In this document: positions 1-6,057 of the stretch, piece after piece
How positions within the stretch are numbered: the stretch's first letter is position 1
Layout of the letters: every line of letters begins with the position of its first letter
DNA from: Paenibacillaceae bacterium
GTDB taxonomy: Bacteria > Bacillota > Bacilli > Paenibacillales > NBRC-103111
Assembly (NCBI GenBank): GCA_020697475.1
Contig: JAJFMO010000089.1
Span: 1 to 9,258 of the forward strand
DNA length: 9,258 bases
Direction of reading: 5' to 3'
Translations under genes and position numbers: made by a program
Notes under the pieces: model-generated
Told to the model about the DNA's origin: nothing
The model's database searches: none
Seen by the model: the letters and a program-made list of their open reading frames with translations, nothing else

Positions 1-806
1 ACAGAAGCCGTACCCGACATCGTATACCCAGTGTCTGCATTATACTCTTTGCTATACCCACCGTTTATCGCAATTGCAGGAGCAGGTAGTATGCTATTCA
101 TCACAATCTCGTCACCGCTAAAAGATGACGCATTTGCAGCATCCATGCCATCCTTATTAACTACCGATAAGTTGGCCGCCTTGGACGTCCCGAAGTACAC
201 CTTGATCGGTGTGCTGGCGCTAGCGAGCCCCATCTTAGTGACGATATCCGCTATCGGCACTTGAAAATCAATAAAGTACTGTCCGTTCTCAGCCTCAACA
301 ATTCGCGTTCCATCCACAACTGTCTTCCCATTTTCTGTTTGCGATGACGTCGAATAAATCGTTGTCGGACTGGTCCCGTTCGCATTCGCAATATACACAT
401 AATCCGTGCTGGGCGACTTGCCGTCGACACCGATCGTCGCCTTCTGCACCCAGTTGCTCCCGTCGTTGGCAGCCAATTGCACTTCCCAAACCGACGAAAG
501 AAATCCCCCTTTACGATCATAGGGATTCCCTTTTACCCTCAGCCTCACAAAAAAGTTCGTATTGTCCGAAGCGACATAAACGGAAGGCAAATTCCCGATC
601 CCATTGTCCACGCCGCTTGTAATATCCACATCAATCGGATGTTCATCCGATGCCTTATCATAAATTGTCTGCCCTCCCGTTGTATAAGGGGTGAACGTGT
701 CCGGCCATGCAGCCGCAGACGCCTCCACCTTCGCAACAGGAAGTACGGGCATCAGCAGCGCCAGCCCGAGCAGCCAAACGAAAGCATACAAAACAAATTT
801 CTTCAT
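1..806 (-). CDS. Secreted surface protein, N-terminal part (3' end beyond window)
   Basis: This reading frame is open from an ATG at 806 to the window edge (268 codons visible), so the C-terminus is missing. Residues 1-33 form a signal peptide: MKKF basic start, hydrophobic core to about residue 24, then a small-residue stretch VEASAAA suited to signal peptidase I. The mature part, about 34-235, is rich in Asp, Asn, Gly, Ser and Thr with alternating hydrophobic strands, as in an extracellular beta-sandwich of the CBM9/DOMON kind. That resemblance is by general pattern only. From about residue 241 (PAPAIAINGGY) a Pro/Ala linker leads into what looks like a new Ig-like or adhesin-type module, so the full protein is probably long and modular. 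The ribosome site is an AAGGGGGAG run just before the ATG. No enzyme motif is visible. Likely a wall-associated or secreted protein; exact function unknown. Confidence 0.8.
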   Translation of the reverse strand, partial: MKKFVLYAFVWLLGLALLMPVLPVAKVEASAAAWPDTFTPYTTGGQTIYDKASDEHPIDVDITSGVDNGIGNLPSVYVASDNTNFFVRLRVKGNPYDRKGGFLSSVWEVQLAANDGSNWVQKATIGVDGKSPSTDYVYIANANGTSPTTIYSTSSQTENGKTVVDGTRIVEAENGQYFIDFQVPIADIVTKMGLASASTPIKVYFGTSKAANLSVVNKDGMDAANASSFSGDEIVMNSILPAPAIAINGGYSKEYNADTGYTMSGTAS

Positions 807-919
807 ACTCCCCCTTCGGCTCAGGCCGCCGCGCTGCATTCCCCGGCGTTTTCCCACGAAGTCAATCCCATGTTGTCGAAACATCTAAAATCATCTCCAA
901 ATTTCCCATTTTACCAAGA

Positions 920-930
920 ATTATATTATA
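920..930 (-). promoter_or_regulatory. -10 element(s) for the surface protein
   Basis: Two overlapping perfect TATAAT hexamers (minus strand) lie at 930-925 and 925-920. No good -35 sits at 17 bp; the nearest is TTCAAC, 15 bp upstream of the first hexamer. The transcript would carry a leader of roughly 105 nt before the ATG at 806. The leader contains GC-rich short stems (817-820 with 825-828; 827-831 with 844-848) that are mutually exclusive, the inner one close to the ribosome site. I do not recognise a known riboswitch in it. The AT-rich stretch 931-1070 upstream shows no gene. Confidence 0.45.
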
Positions 931-1072
931 GGACGTTGGCACTATGTTGAATCTAAGCAAAACTTAACTATATCTTAGAGTTATTTTTAGGTTGAACCCA
1001 AATTAAGGAAAACCCTTGCCTAATCTACATTTTCCATGAAAGCGCATATAATTTCACAAAGTGGTTCAATAT

Positions 1073-1084
1073 GCCTATATAGGC
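1073..1084. repeat. 12-bp perfect palindrome in intergenic DNA
   Basis: GCCTATATAGGC is a perfect 12-bp dyad in the gap between the surface-protein promoter and the sirtuin terminator. It could be a protein-binding site, but no promoter is evident beside it and chance is possible. The surrounding gap 807-1174 holds otherwise only the leader and -10 noted above and the terminator. Confidence 0.3.
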
Positions 1085-1108
1085 CCATAAACCTATCCGC
1101 CGGTAAAC

Positions 1109-1150
1109 AAAAAAACCCCGATCGTCTCAACAATTACGAGACAACCGGGG
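1109..1150 (-). terminator. Rho-independent terminator of the sirtuin gene
   Basis: On the minus strand a stem of CCCCG..GTCTC (1150-1138) pairs with GAGAC..CGGGG (1128-1116) around a 9-nt loop. It is followed by seven U residues (1115-1109). It begins 24 bases after the sirtuin stop codon. Stem, loop and U-tract are all textbook. Confidence 0.9.
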
Positions 1151-1174
1151 CCACTCCGGAAAGTTTATCCCTAT

Positions 1175-1909
1175 TCATTCATCCGCCGTCAACGCCGCCA
1201 GCACCTTCGCCACACTATCCTGGATCAAGTAATTCGCCAAGCCGTCCATCGGCGTGGAGCCCTTGTTGATTAGAATCATTTTGTCCCCTTCGTAAAAATG
1301 AACCAACCCCGCCGCCGGATGAACGGTCAGCGAAGTGCCGGCCACGATCAGCATCTCCGCCTGTTCAATGTACGGCTCCGCACGTCGGAGCACCCCTTGA
1401 TCGAGCGACTCTTGATAAAGCACAACATCCGGCTTGATCATCCGGCCGCACTCCGGACAATACGGCACGTCACCGCCTGCTTCAACAATCGTCGACAACG
1501 GATACTCTGCTTGGCAGCGAGTGCATCGGTTGCGGTGTACCGATCCGTGAAGCTCCAACACACACCGGCTGCCGGCCATTTGATGCAATCCGTCGATATT
1601 TTGCGTAATGACGGCTTTCAGCCGGCCCTCCCGCTCCAACGCAGCCAACGCCTGATGGGCCGCATTCGGCCGCGCATCCGGGTACAGCATCCGCGACGTA
1701 TAGAAACGGTAAAACTCCTCAGGCCGCTTCACAAAAAAATCCCGGCTCAACACCATCTCCGGCGGGAACTTCTCTCCGCTTGCCGTACTGTACAAACCTT
1801 CCGCCGAGCGGAAGTCAGGAATCCCGCTCTCCGTCGACGTGCCCGCTCCTCCGAAAAACACGATATTTTCACAATCCCGAACCAGTTGCTTCAACGCTTG
1901 AAAGTCCAA
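1175..1909 (-). CDS. NAD-dependent protein deacylase (sirtuin, Sir2 family)
   Basis: Removes acetyl (or other acyl) groups from protein lysines using NAD+, giving nicotinamide and O-acyl-ADP-ribose; cytoplasmic. All core motifs are present in 244 residues: GGAGTSTESGIPDFR (20-34) for NAD binding, TQNIDGLH (102-109), catalytic His121 in ELHGS, four zinc cysteines 129/132 (CTRC) and 151/154 (CPEC), and GTSL (191-194). After the zinc module it reads KPDVVLYQE where many sirtuins have RPxVVxFGE, as in the class U-like Firmicute group. It is equivalent to B. subtilis SrtN/CobB-type proteins. The start is a TTG, which gives the usual short N-terminus before the NAD motif; no in-frame ATG lies nearby. 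It stands alone, ends at a strong terminator, and is divergent from the sulfatase. The symbol could be srtN or cobB; I leave it open. Confidence 0.95.
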   Translation of the reverse strand: MDFQALKQLVRDCENIVFFGGAGTSTESGIPDFRSAEGLYSTASGEKFPPEMVLSRDFFVKRPEEFYRFYTSRMLYPDARPNAAHQALAALEREGRLKAVITQNIDGLHQMAGSRCVLELHGSVHRNRCTRCQAEYPLSTIVEAGGDVPYCPECGRMIKPDVVLYQESLDQGVLRRAEPYIEQAEMLIVAGTSLTVHPAAGLVHFYEGDKMILINKGSTPMDGLANYLIQDSVAKVLAALTADE

Positions 1910-1912
1910 TAT

Positions 1913-1921
1913 CCCACCCCC
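1913..1921 (-). promoter_or_regulatory. Ribosome binding site deciding the TTG start of the sirtuin
   Basis: GGGGGTGGG on the minus strand lies 3 nt before TTG (1909-1907). It is a G-rich, imperfect Shine-Dalgarno. An ATG slightly upstream (1927-1925) is out of frame, so the TTG is the best start. Confidence 0.5.
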
Positions 1922-1968
1922 GTGTCCATACGATCAATACTAGTAGAATACCATTTCCACAAACGCAA

Positions 1969-1998
1969 TAGACACCTCTCGTCCCTCAACATTATAAT
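1969..1998 (+). promoter_or_regulatory. Sigma-A type promoter for the sulfatase
   Basis: TAGACA (1969-1974, five of six to TTGACA) is followed after 18 bp by a perfect TATAAT (1993-1998). The transcript would start near 2005, leaving a leader of about 90 nt to the ATG at 2094. Confidence 0.65.
1991..1996 (-). promoter_or_regulatory. Possible -10 element for the sirtuin, shared with the sulfatase promoter
   Basis: The plus-strand ATTATAAT (1991-1998) is self-complementary, so the minus strand also reads TATAAT at 1996-1991, pointing toward the sirtuin. The matching -35 is poor at every normal spacing, so this half is much less certain than the plus-strand promoter. Confidence 0.35.
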
Positions 1999-2027
1999 AG
2001 TTAAATAACCCCACAAAGTGATGCTAT

Positions 2028-2037
2028 GCTTCGAAGC
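2028..2037. repeat. 10-bp palindrome in the sulfatase leader
   Basis: GCTTCGAAGC is a perfect dyad about 25 bases downstream of the predicted transcription start of the sulfatase, where a repressor could act as a roadblock. It could also be chance. Confidence 0.3.
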
Positions 2038-2053
2038 TCATTCAGGTACTCAG

Positions 2054-2064
2054 CGGGGACCCCG
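2054..2064. repeat. GC-rich palindrome before the sulfatase ribosome site
   Basis: CGGGG-A-CCCCG is an 11-bp dyad with a single central base. As RNA the loop is too small to close fully, so a DNA-binding role is as likely as an RNA hairpin. It lies 12 bases upstream of the AAGGAG site. Confidence 0.3.
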
Positions 2065-2076
2065 GAACTAAAATAC

Positions 2077-2082
2077 AAGGAG
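2077..2082 (+). promoter_or_regulatory. Ribosome binding site of the sulfatase
   Basis: AAGGAG lies 11 nt before the ATG at 2094, a slightly long spacing. No better in-frame start is nearer, and the sulfatase fold begins at once (residue 8, KPNIVFVLTDD). Confidence 0.7.
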
Positions 2083-2093
2083 TTGAACTCTCG

Positions 2094-3860
2094 ATGGCGA
2101 GCCAAACGAGCAAACCGAACATCGTATTCGTGCTGACGGACGATCAAGGCTATGGAGACCTGGGCTGCACCGGCAACCCACTGATTCGCACGCCCAATCT
2201 AGACGCTTTTTATCAGGAAAGCACGCATATCACAAACTTCCATGTCGGACCGACGTGCGCGCCTACCCGCGCGGGACTGATGACCGGCCATTACGCGAAT
2301 AGCACTGGGGTGTGGCATACGATCGGCGGCAGGTCGCTGCTGCGCAAGGATGAGTGGACGTTGGCGGCGGCGCTTGGTGAAGACGGGTATCGGACAGGCA
2401 TTTTCGGCAAATGGCACTTGGGTGACGCTCACCCGTACCGCCCGCAGGATCGCGGGTTTGCGGTCAGTGTCGTGCACGGCGGCGGCGGGATCAGCCAGAC
2501 CCCCGATTACTGGGGCAACGATTATTTCGACGACACCTATTACGTCAACGGCGAGCCGCAAGCGTTTACCGGGTATTGCACGGATGTGTTTTTCCGCGAG
2601 GCGATGAAATTCATCGAGGAAAACAAGGATCGGCCGTTCTTCTGCTATGTGGCGACGAACGCTCCGCACGCCCCGTATAATGTGGAGGATCAGTACGCGG
2701 ATCTTTATCGCGGCCAGGTAGCCGAGCAGCGCGCCCGCTTCTATGGAATGATTACGAACATCGACGACAATTTTGGAAAAATGCAACGCAAACTGCGGGA
2801 ACTGGGTCTTGAGGAAAATACGATTGTGATCTTTATGACGGACAACGGGACGTCGGGCGGGGCGACCATCGACAAGCAAGGGTTTGTCGTCGACGGATAC
2901 AATGCCGGCTTGCGCGGCTTGAAAAATTCCCCCTACGACGGCGGCCACCGCGTGCCGTTCTTCATGCGCTGGCCGCAAGGCGGGGTGCGGCCGGGCATCG
3001 ACGTCGGCGAAGTTAGCGCTAACGTGGATTTCATGCCGACGCTGCTCGACTTGTGCGGCGTCGAGGCGCCGGCCGGCCGAACGTTCCACGGCCGCAGCCT
3101 GAAGCCGCTCCTCTGCGACGGCAACGCCGAGGCATGGCCGGATCGCGTGCTCGTCACCGACTCGCAGCGGCTGGTTCAGCCGGTCAAGTGGCGGCAAAGC
3201 GCGGTCATGTCCAACCGTTGGCGGCTCATTAACGGCGCTGAACTATACGATGCGAGTGTCGACCGCGAGCAGCGGCACAATGTAGCCGGCGAGCATCCCG
3301 AGGTTGTCTCCCAATTGAGAGACGAGTATGATCGCTGGTGGGACATCGTCTCCGGTCAATACGATGAGGAAATCCCCATCTCGATCGGTGCGGAAGCTTC
3401 GGCGGAGACGTGCCTGAATGGCCACGACTGGCGCAATGAGGATTGCGATGTACCCTATCACCACGGGTTGATCCGTCAAGGCAAGCCCGCCAACGGCTAC
3501 TGGGAGGTAGATGTCGTTCGCGAGGGGCGATATCGTTTCGAGCTGCGCCGCTGGCCGCGCGAGGCGGGGCACGCCATGACCGCGGGTATCGACGGCGACG
3601 ATGTGGTGTGGAGCAAGCAATGGATTTCGGAGAAAAACTGGAGCTACTACACGGGGGGCGAGGCGCTGCCGATCCGCCAGGCGACGCTGAACATCGGCGG
3701 GCAGGAGGTTGTGCAGGAAGTGGCGGCCGGCGATACGTCGACCGTGTTCCTCATTGATCTGCAAGCCGGCTCGACACACCTTCACACCAAGCTGACAGAC
3801 GGCGAAGGCGGTGAACTGTCGCTAGGAGCTTACTATGTATATATTACACGCATTTCCTGA
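2094..3860 (+). CDS. Type I (formylglycine-dependent) sulfatase with C-terminal beta-rich domain
   Basis: Hydrolyses a sulfate ester, substrate unknown. The 588 residues show the alkaline-phosphatase/sulfatase fold: metal ligands D16-D17 (VLTDDQGYGD), signature C55-A-P-T-R59-A-G whose Cys would be oxidised to formylglycine, GKWHLG (105-110; K106, H108), H192 in NAPHAPY, D250-N251 in MTDNGT, and K277 in GLKNSPYDGGHRVP. Residues about 300-425 are the usual C-terminal subdomain. Residues about 435-588 form an extra beta-rich module with a GYWEVDVVREGRYRFELRRW stretch, carbohydrate-binding-like in character. There is no signal peptide or lipobox, so it should act in the cytoplasm, perhaps on imported sulfated sugars. 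No transporter, glycosidase or sulfatase-maturating enzyme (FGE or anSME) is in the window. It stands alone in its own transcription unit. An arylsulfatase label is likely in databases but says little about substrate. Confidence 0.93.
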   Translation: MASQTSKPNIVFVLTDDQGYGDLGCTGNPLIRTPNLDAFYQESTHITNFHVGPTCAPTRAGLMTGHYANSTGVWHTIGGRSLLRKDEWTLAAALGEDGYRTGIFGKWHLGDAHPYRPQDRGFAVSVVHGGGGISQTPDYWGNDYFDDTYYVNGEPQAFTGYCTDVFFREAMKFIEENKDRPFFCYVATNAPHAPYNVEDQYADLYRGQVAEQRARFYGMITNIDDNFGKMQRKLRELGLEENTIVIFMTDNGTSGGATIDKQGFVVDGYNAGLRGLKNSPYDGGHRVPFFMRWPQGGVRPGIDVGEVSANVDFMPTLLDLCGVEAPAGRTFHGRSLKPLLCDGNAEAWPDRVLVTDSQRLVQPVKWRQSAVMSNRWRLINGAELYDASVDREQRHNVAGEHPEVVSQLRDEYDRWWDIVSGQYDEEIPISIGAEASAETCLNGHDWRNEDCDVPYHHGLIRQGKPANGYWEVDVVREGRYRFELRRWPREAGHAMTAGIDGDDVVWSKQWISEKNWSYYTGGEALPIRQATLNIGGQEVVQEVAAGDTSTVFLIDLQAGSTHLHTKLTDGEGGELSLGAYYVYITRIS

Positions 3861-3880
3861 CACCGGCTTCTATAAGTCTC

Positions 3881-4444
3881 TTATTTTAACAAAGATAGAA
3901 ATTCCGCACGGGCATCCGAATGGTTGGCAAAAATACCGCGAACAGACGATGTGGTCGTTGACGCATTCGTTTTTCTAATCCCTCTTCCACACATGCACAT
4001 ATGCTTGGCTTCGACGACAACCATCGTTCCGGCAGGTTCAAGAACGTCCTCCATCGCATCGGCAAGCTGTGCGGTAAGTCGTTCTTGAACCTGAAATCTT
4101 CTTGCATAGCCTTCGACCATTCGAGCGATTTTCGAGAGCCCGGTAATCTTCTCTTGCGGGATGTAACCGATATGGGCAACGCCGAAAAAAGGCGCAAAAT
4201 GATGCTCGCACAACGAATGAAATTCGATATCTTTAACAAGAACGAGTTCCTGATGGTCGACTTGAAACGTTTTTTGCAGGTGCTTCTTGGGGTCCTCGCG
4301 ATTTCCCGCCGTGTATTCCTGAAACGCCCGGAGCACACGATAAGGGGTTTCCTGCAAACCGTCCCGAGCGGGATCGTCTCCGCAAAACTCAATAAGCGAT
4401 TTAATTCCTTCCAAAATTATCTCTGTCTTAACTTCAATGGCCAT
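3881..4444 (-). CDS. folE: GTP cyclohydrolase I
   Basis: Converts GTP to 7,8-dihydroneopterin triphosphate and formate, the first step of folate synthesis and also the entry to queuosine precursors; a cytoplasmic homodecamer with zinc. The 187 residues match family length. Seen: zinc ligands C79 and H82 with catalytic H81 in SLCEHHFAPFFG, ITGLSKIARMV (100-110), and the third zinc ligand C150 in HMCMCGRGIRK, followed by STTTSSVRGIF. The MCMCGRG and TNASTTTS wording differs from B. subtilis MtrA (MCMTMRG, PGAKTVTS as I recall it), hinting at a second, divergent FolE instead of the housekeeping copy. The start is ATG 4444 with GGAGG 9 nt upstream; the frame could be extended to 4531, but only into the regulator gene. 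It overlaps the regulator stop by 11 nt and is last in a four-gene operon. No terminator is seen after it; the sulfatase converges from 20 bp away. Confidence 0.95.
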   Translation of the reverse strand: MAIEVKTEIILEGIKSLIEFCGDDPARDGLQETPYRVLRAFQEYTAGNREDPKKHLQKTFQVDHQELVLVKDIEFHSLCEHHFAPFFGVAHIGYIPQEKITGLSKIARMVEGYARRFQVQERLTAQLADAMEDVLEPAGTMVVVEAKHMCMCGRGIRKTNASTTTSSVRGIFANHSDARAEFLSLLK

Positions 4445-5132
4445 TCTGCGGTTCCTCCAATGAAAATGAATACGTATCGCCGTCCACCGGCTGATCGAGC
4501 CGAATGTGGAAAGCGCATCGTCCGTCTCCATCCTGAAATTTCTTCACGCGTTCGACCCGGTACCCGAATAACCGGGTCAGCACAGCCACCGTGACACTGC
4601 ACAATGCCGGCCGGCGGCTGGCGACGTGGAAGAACGGGCAATTGCGCTCGATCAAGCATAGCCCGTCCTTTGTCTTCTCGACATCCATATAGGCGTCTTC
4701 GCTCAGATAAATGTCCTTCAGCGCTTCAATCCGCTTGTCCAAGTCGAGCCCGCGAAGGCGCGGCTCCCATTCTCGCACCCTGGAATCGGCCATTGCTGCC
4801 AAGATTTCCCGGAGCGCCTCCGGTCCAAGCCGATCGGCAACCGTATCGATCACTTCCACGGTTAAAGTGTCGTAATGTTTGGGAAACAAATACTCCCCCT
4901 TGGGAGTAATGCTGTAAACCATGGACGGACGGCCTCCGCTGCTGCCCGTCTCCCTTCGGGTCTGCTTCTCCACCCACCCCTCGCCCTCGAGCTGCATCAG
5001 TTGAAGCCGGACTGCTTCCCGCGTCATCGACAGTTCCCCTGACAGCTCGAAAATCGTTGCCGGACCTTTATTTTTCAACGCAAAAAGAATCGATTGACGG
5101 GTTTCGGGCAACTGGTTCAACGTATAACTCAT
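4434..5132 (-). CDS. SufR-like HTH transcriptional regulator (COG2345 type)
   Basis: A DNA-binding regulator of 232 residues with an N-terminal winged helix (about 10-77): helix-turn-helix near 24-50 (GPATIFELSGELSMTREAVR) and a wing GSSGGRPSMVYSIT (63-76). The C-terminal half carries cysteines at 159, 165, 178 and 206 in LCLIERNCPFF, PALC and GDGRC. SufR, the repressor of Fe-S cluster assembly genes, holds a [4Fe-4S] cluster with cysteines in a comparable place. The C-x12-C spacing (165-178) agrees with what I recall of SufR, but the middle Cys of the later pair is absent, so cluster binding is inference. The start at ATG 5132 has AGGAG 9 nt upstream; an extension to 5210 would overlap the preceding gene and lacks a ribosome site. 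It lies 22 bp after the DUF2231 gene and overlaps folE, so it likely regulates its own operon. No suf genes are present here. Confidence 0.88.
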   Translation of the reverse strand: MSYTLNQLPETRQSILFALKNKGPATIFELSGELSMTREAVRLQLMQLEGEGWVEKQTRRETGSSGGRPSMVYSITPKGEYLFPKHYDTLTVEVIDTVADRLGPEALREILAAMADSRVREWEPRLRGLDLDKRIEALKDIYLSEDAYMDVEKTKDGLCLIERNCPFFHVASRRPALCSVTVAVLTRLFGYRVERVKKFQDGDGRCAFHIRLDQPVDGDTYSFSLEEPQNGH

Positions 5133-5154
5133 GAGGGGGGTCTCCTGACTGCAT

Positions 5155-5640
5155 TTATTTTTCCGGATCGCTATCGGGGTCCACAGGAGCTTCGATTCTG
5201 CCCACGCCATAGCGGTAAACGAGCTCGCCGCCGTACCAGCCGCCTATAAGCAATACGATCAGGCCGGCGAGTGACAACGCCACAGCCGTGAACAACAAAC
5301 CGCCGGCCTCCGCCGACGAATAGAATCGAAGCAACAAGCTGCCTGCATAGACGAGCAACGCCAAAACCATGATCATCATATGACGCATGGCGGCACTCTC
5401 CGCAGGTCCTCCTTGAGGTATTTTAACATAATCGATCAATCCCGTAACCAGAGCCAGGAAAGCTAAAATCAGTCCAACGGCAACGCTCCAGAACGCAAAC
5501 TTCCACCAGAGCGGATCCCCCCGCCATATACCGAGGAGATCCCATAGTGATGATACAGCCAACAACGCCATCGGAAAATGAGTAAATATCGGGTGGAACG
5601 GGTGCCTGTACTTGGGCGAACGCCCGCTGCTCATGCCCAT
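5155..5640 (-). CDS. DUF2231 family integral membrane protein
   Basis: Predicted cytoplasmic-membrane protein of 161 residues with four hydrophobic helices, about 22-39, 46-70, 88-106 and 113-136. The N-terminus has the family hallmark HPFHPIFTHFP (H13, H16, H21) just before helix 1, and the C-terminus the GGWYGGELVYRYGVG pattern (133-147), followed by an acidic tail. DUF2231 proteins have no settled function; the clustered His residues make heme or metal binding a reasonable guess. The start chosen is ATG 5640 (an AAGGCGGG stretch about 7 nt upstream); ATG 5634 is also possible, and extension to 5670 would overlap the upstream gene. It is second in the operon, 16 bp after the four-helix protein and 22 bp before the SufR-like regulator. 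Confidence 0.85.
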   Translation of the reverse strand: MGMSSGRSPKYRHPFHPIFTHFPMALLAVSSLWDLLGIWRGDPLWWKFAFWSVAVGLILAFLALVTGLIDYVKIPQGGPAESAAMRHMMIMVLALLVYAGSLLLRFYSSAEAGGLLFTAVALSLAGLIVLLIGGWYGGELVYRYGVGRIEAPVDPDSDPEK

Positions 5641-5656
5641 TGTCGTCCCGCCTTCC

Positions 5657-5983
5657 TTATACGATCGCAATAATGAGCAGAACCTCGGCTACGACCGCCA
5701 ACAAACCATGGACGGCGACCAACCCTTTCGACAGCGTCTTGCTGCGCAGATCCATGGCAAATAATGCAAACCCGCCAAGCGCCGCAACCACGAACAGAAT
5801 GAGTGCGGTCACCGGCAGCGGATCGGTTTCACCTTGGACGACAGCGATAATCAAGCATACCAGACCCGCTGCGGCAACAAGGCCGTGAATGATGGCTACC
5901 GCCAGCGGACGTTCTTTGCGGGTGGCCAAAACCAAGCCGCCGAGCGCTGCGATTGCGAACAAAATAACCGATGATAAGAGCAT
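5657..5983 (-). CDS. Small four-helix membrane protein with internal duplication
   Basis: A 108-residue very hydrophobic protein that I do not recognise as a named family. It has four predicted membrane helices and is plainly two copies of one unit. Residues 6-49 (VILFAIAALGG ... HGLVAAAGLVCLIIAVV) align with 61-108 (LILFVVAALGG ... HGLLAVVAEVLLIIAIV). Each repeat has an ILFxxAALGG helix, a basic loop, and a second helix opening with His-Gly (H33, H92). A conserved His at the same place in both repeats could ligate heme or a metal across the membrane, but this is inference. The start ATG 5983 has AGGAGG 7 nt upstream, the best ribosome site of the operon. First gene of the operon, 46 bp downstream of its promoter -10, and 16 bp before DUF2231. 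Confidence 0.8.
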   Translation of the reverse strand: MLLSSVILFAIAALGGLVLATRKERPLAVAIIHGLVAAAGLVCLIIAVVQGETDPLPVTALILFVVAALGGFALFAMDLRSKTLSKGLVAVHGLLAVVAEVLLIIAIV

Positions 5984-6028
5984 GCGAATCCCTCCTGAAT
6001 AATGGATATGTAACGCCTTTCAAGAGGA

Positions 6029-6057
6029 ATTATAAGAGACTACGGCAAGTTATGCAA
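6029..6057 (-). promoter_or_regulatory. Promoter of the membrane protein/SufR-like/folE operon
   Basis: On the minus strand a TTGCAT -35 (6057-6052) is separated by 17 bp from a perfect TATAAT (6034-6029). The leader to the ATG at 5983 is short, about 40 nt. The -35 overlaps the inverted-repeat cluster at 6046-6093, which fits repression or redox control at this promoter. Confidence 0.75.

Noticed and set aside
806..913. Cyclic di-GMP-I or glycine riboswitch in the surface-protein leader
   Set aside because: A GCCGAAGG word recalls the glycine aptamer, and surface genes often use c-di-GMP control, but the conserved core elements of neither class are present.
477..950. Plus-strand open frame opposite the surface protein start
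   Set aside because: It crosses the signal peptide, leader and promoter of the minus-strand gene, has no ribosome site and no recognisable features.
1298..2008. Plus-strand open frame opposite the sirtuin (236 codons)
   Set aside because: Shadow of the sirtuin; no domain character and it runs through the divergent promoter region.
2199..3197. Long minus-strand open frame opposite the sulfatase (332 codons)
   Set aside because: The plus-strand frame has all sulfatase motifs; the antisense product is Arg/His/Ala-rich with no recognisable motif and no ribosome site, a usual by-product of GC-rich codon use.
4001..4594. Plus-strand open frame across folE and the regulator end
   Set aside because: Shadow of two well-supported minus-strand genes.
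5133..5210. Longer N-terminus for the SufR-like regulator
   Set aside because: The extra 26 codons lie inside the DUF2231 gene, lack a ribosome site, and a good AGGAG precedes ATG 5132.
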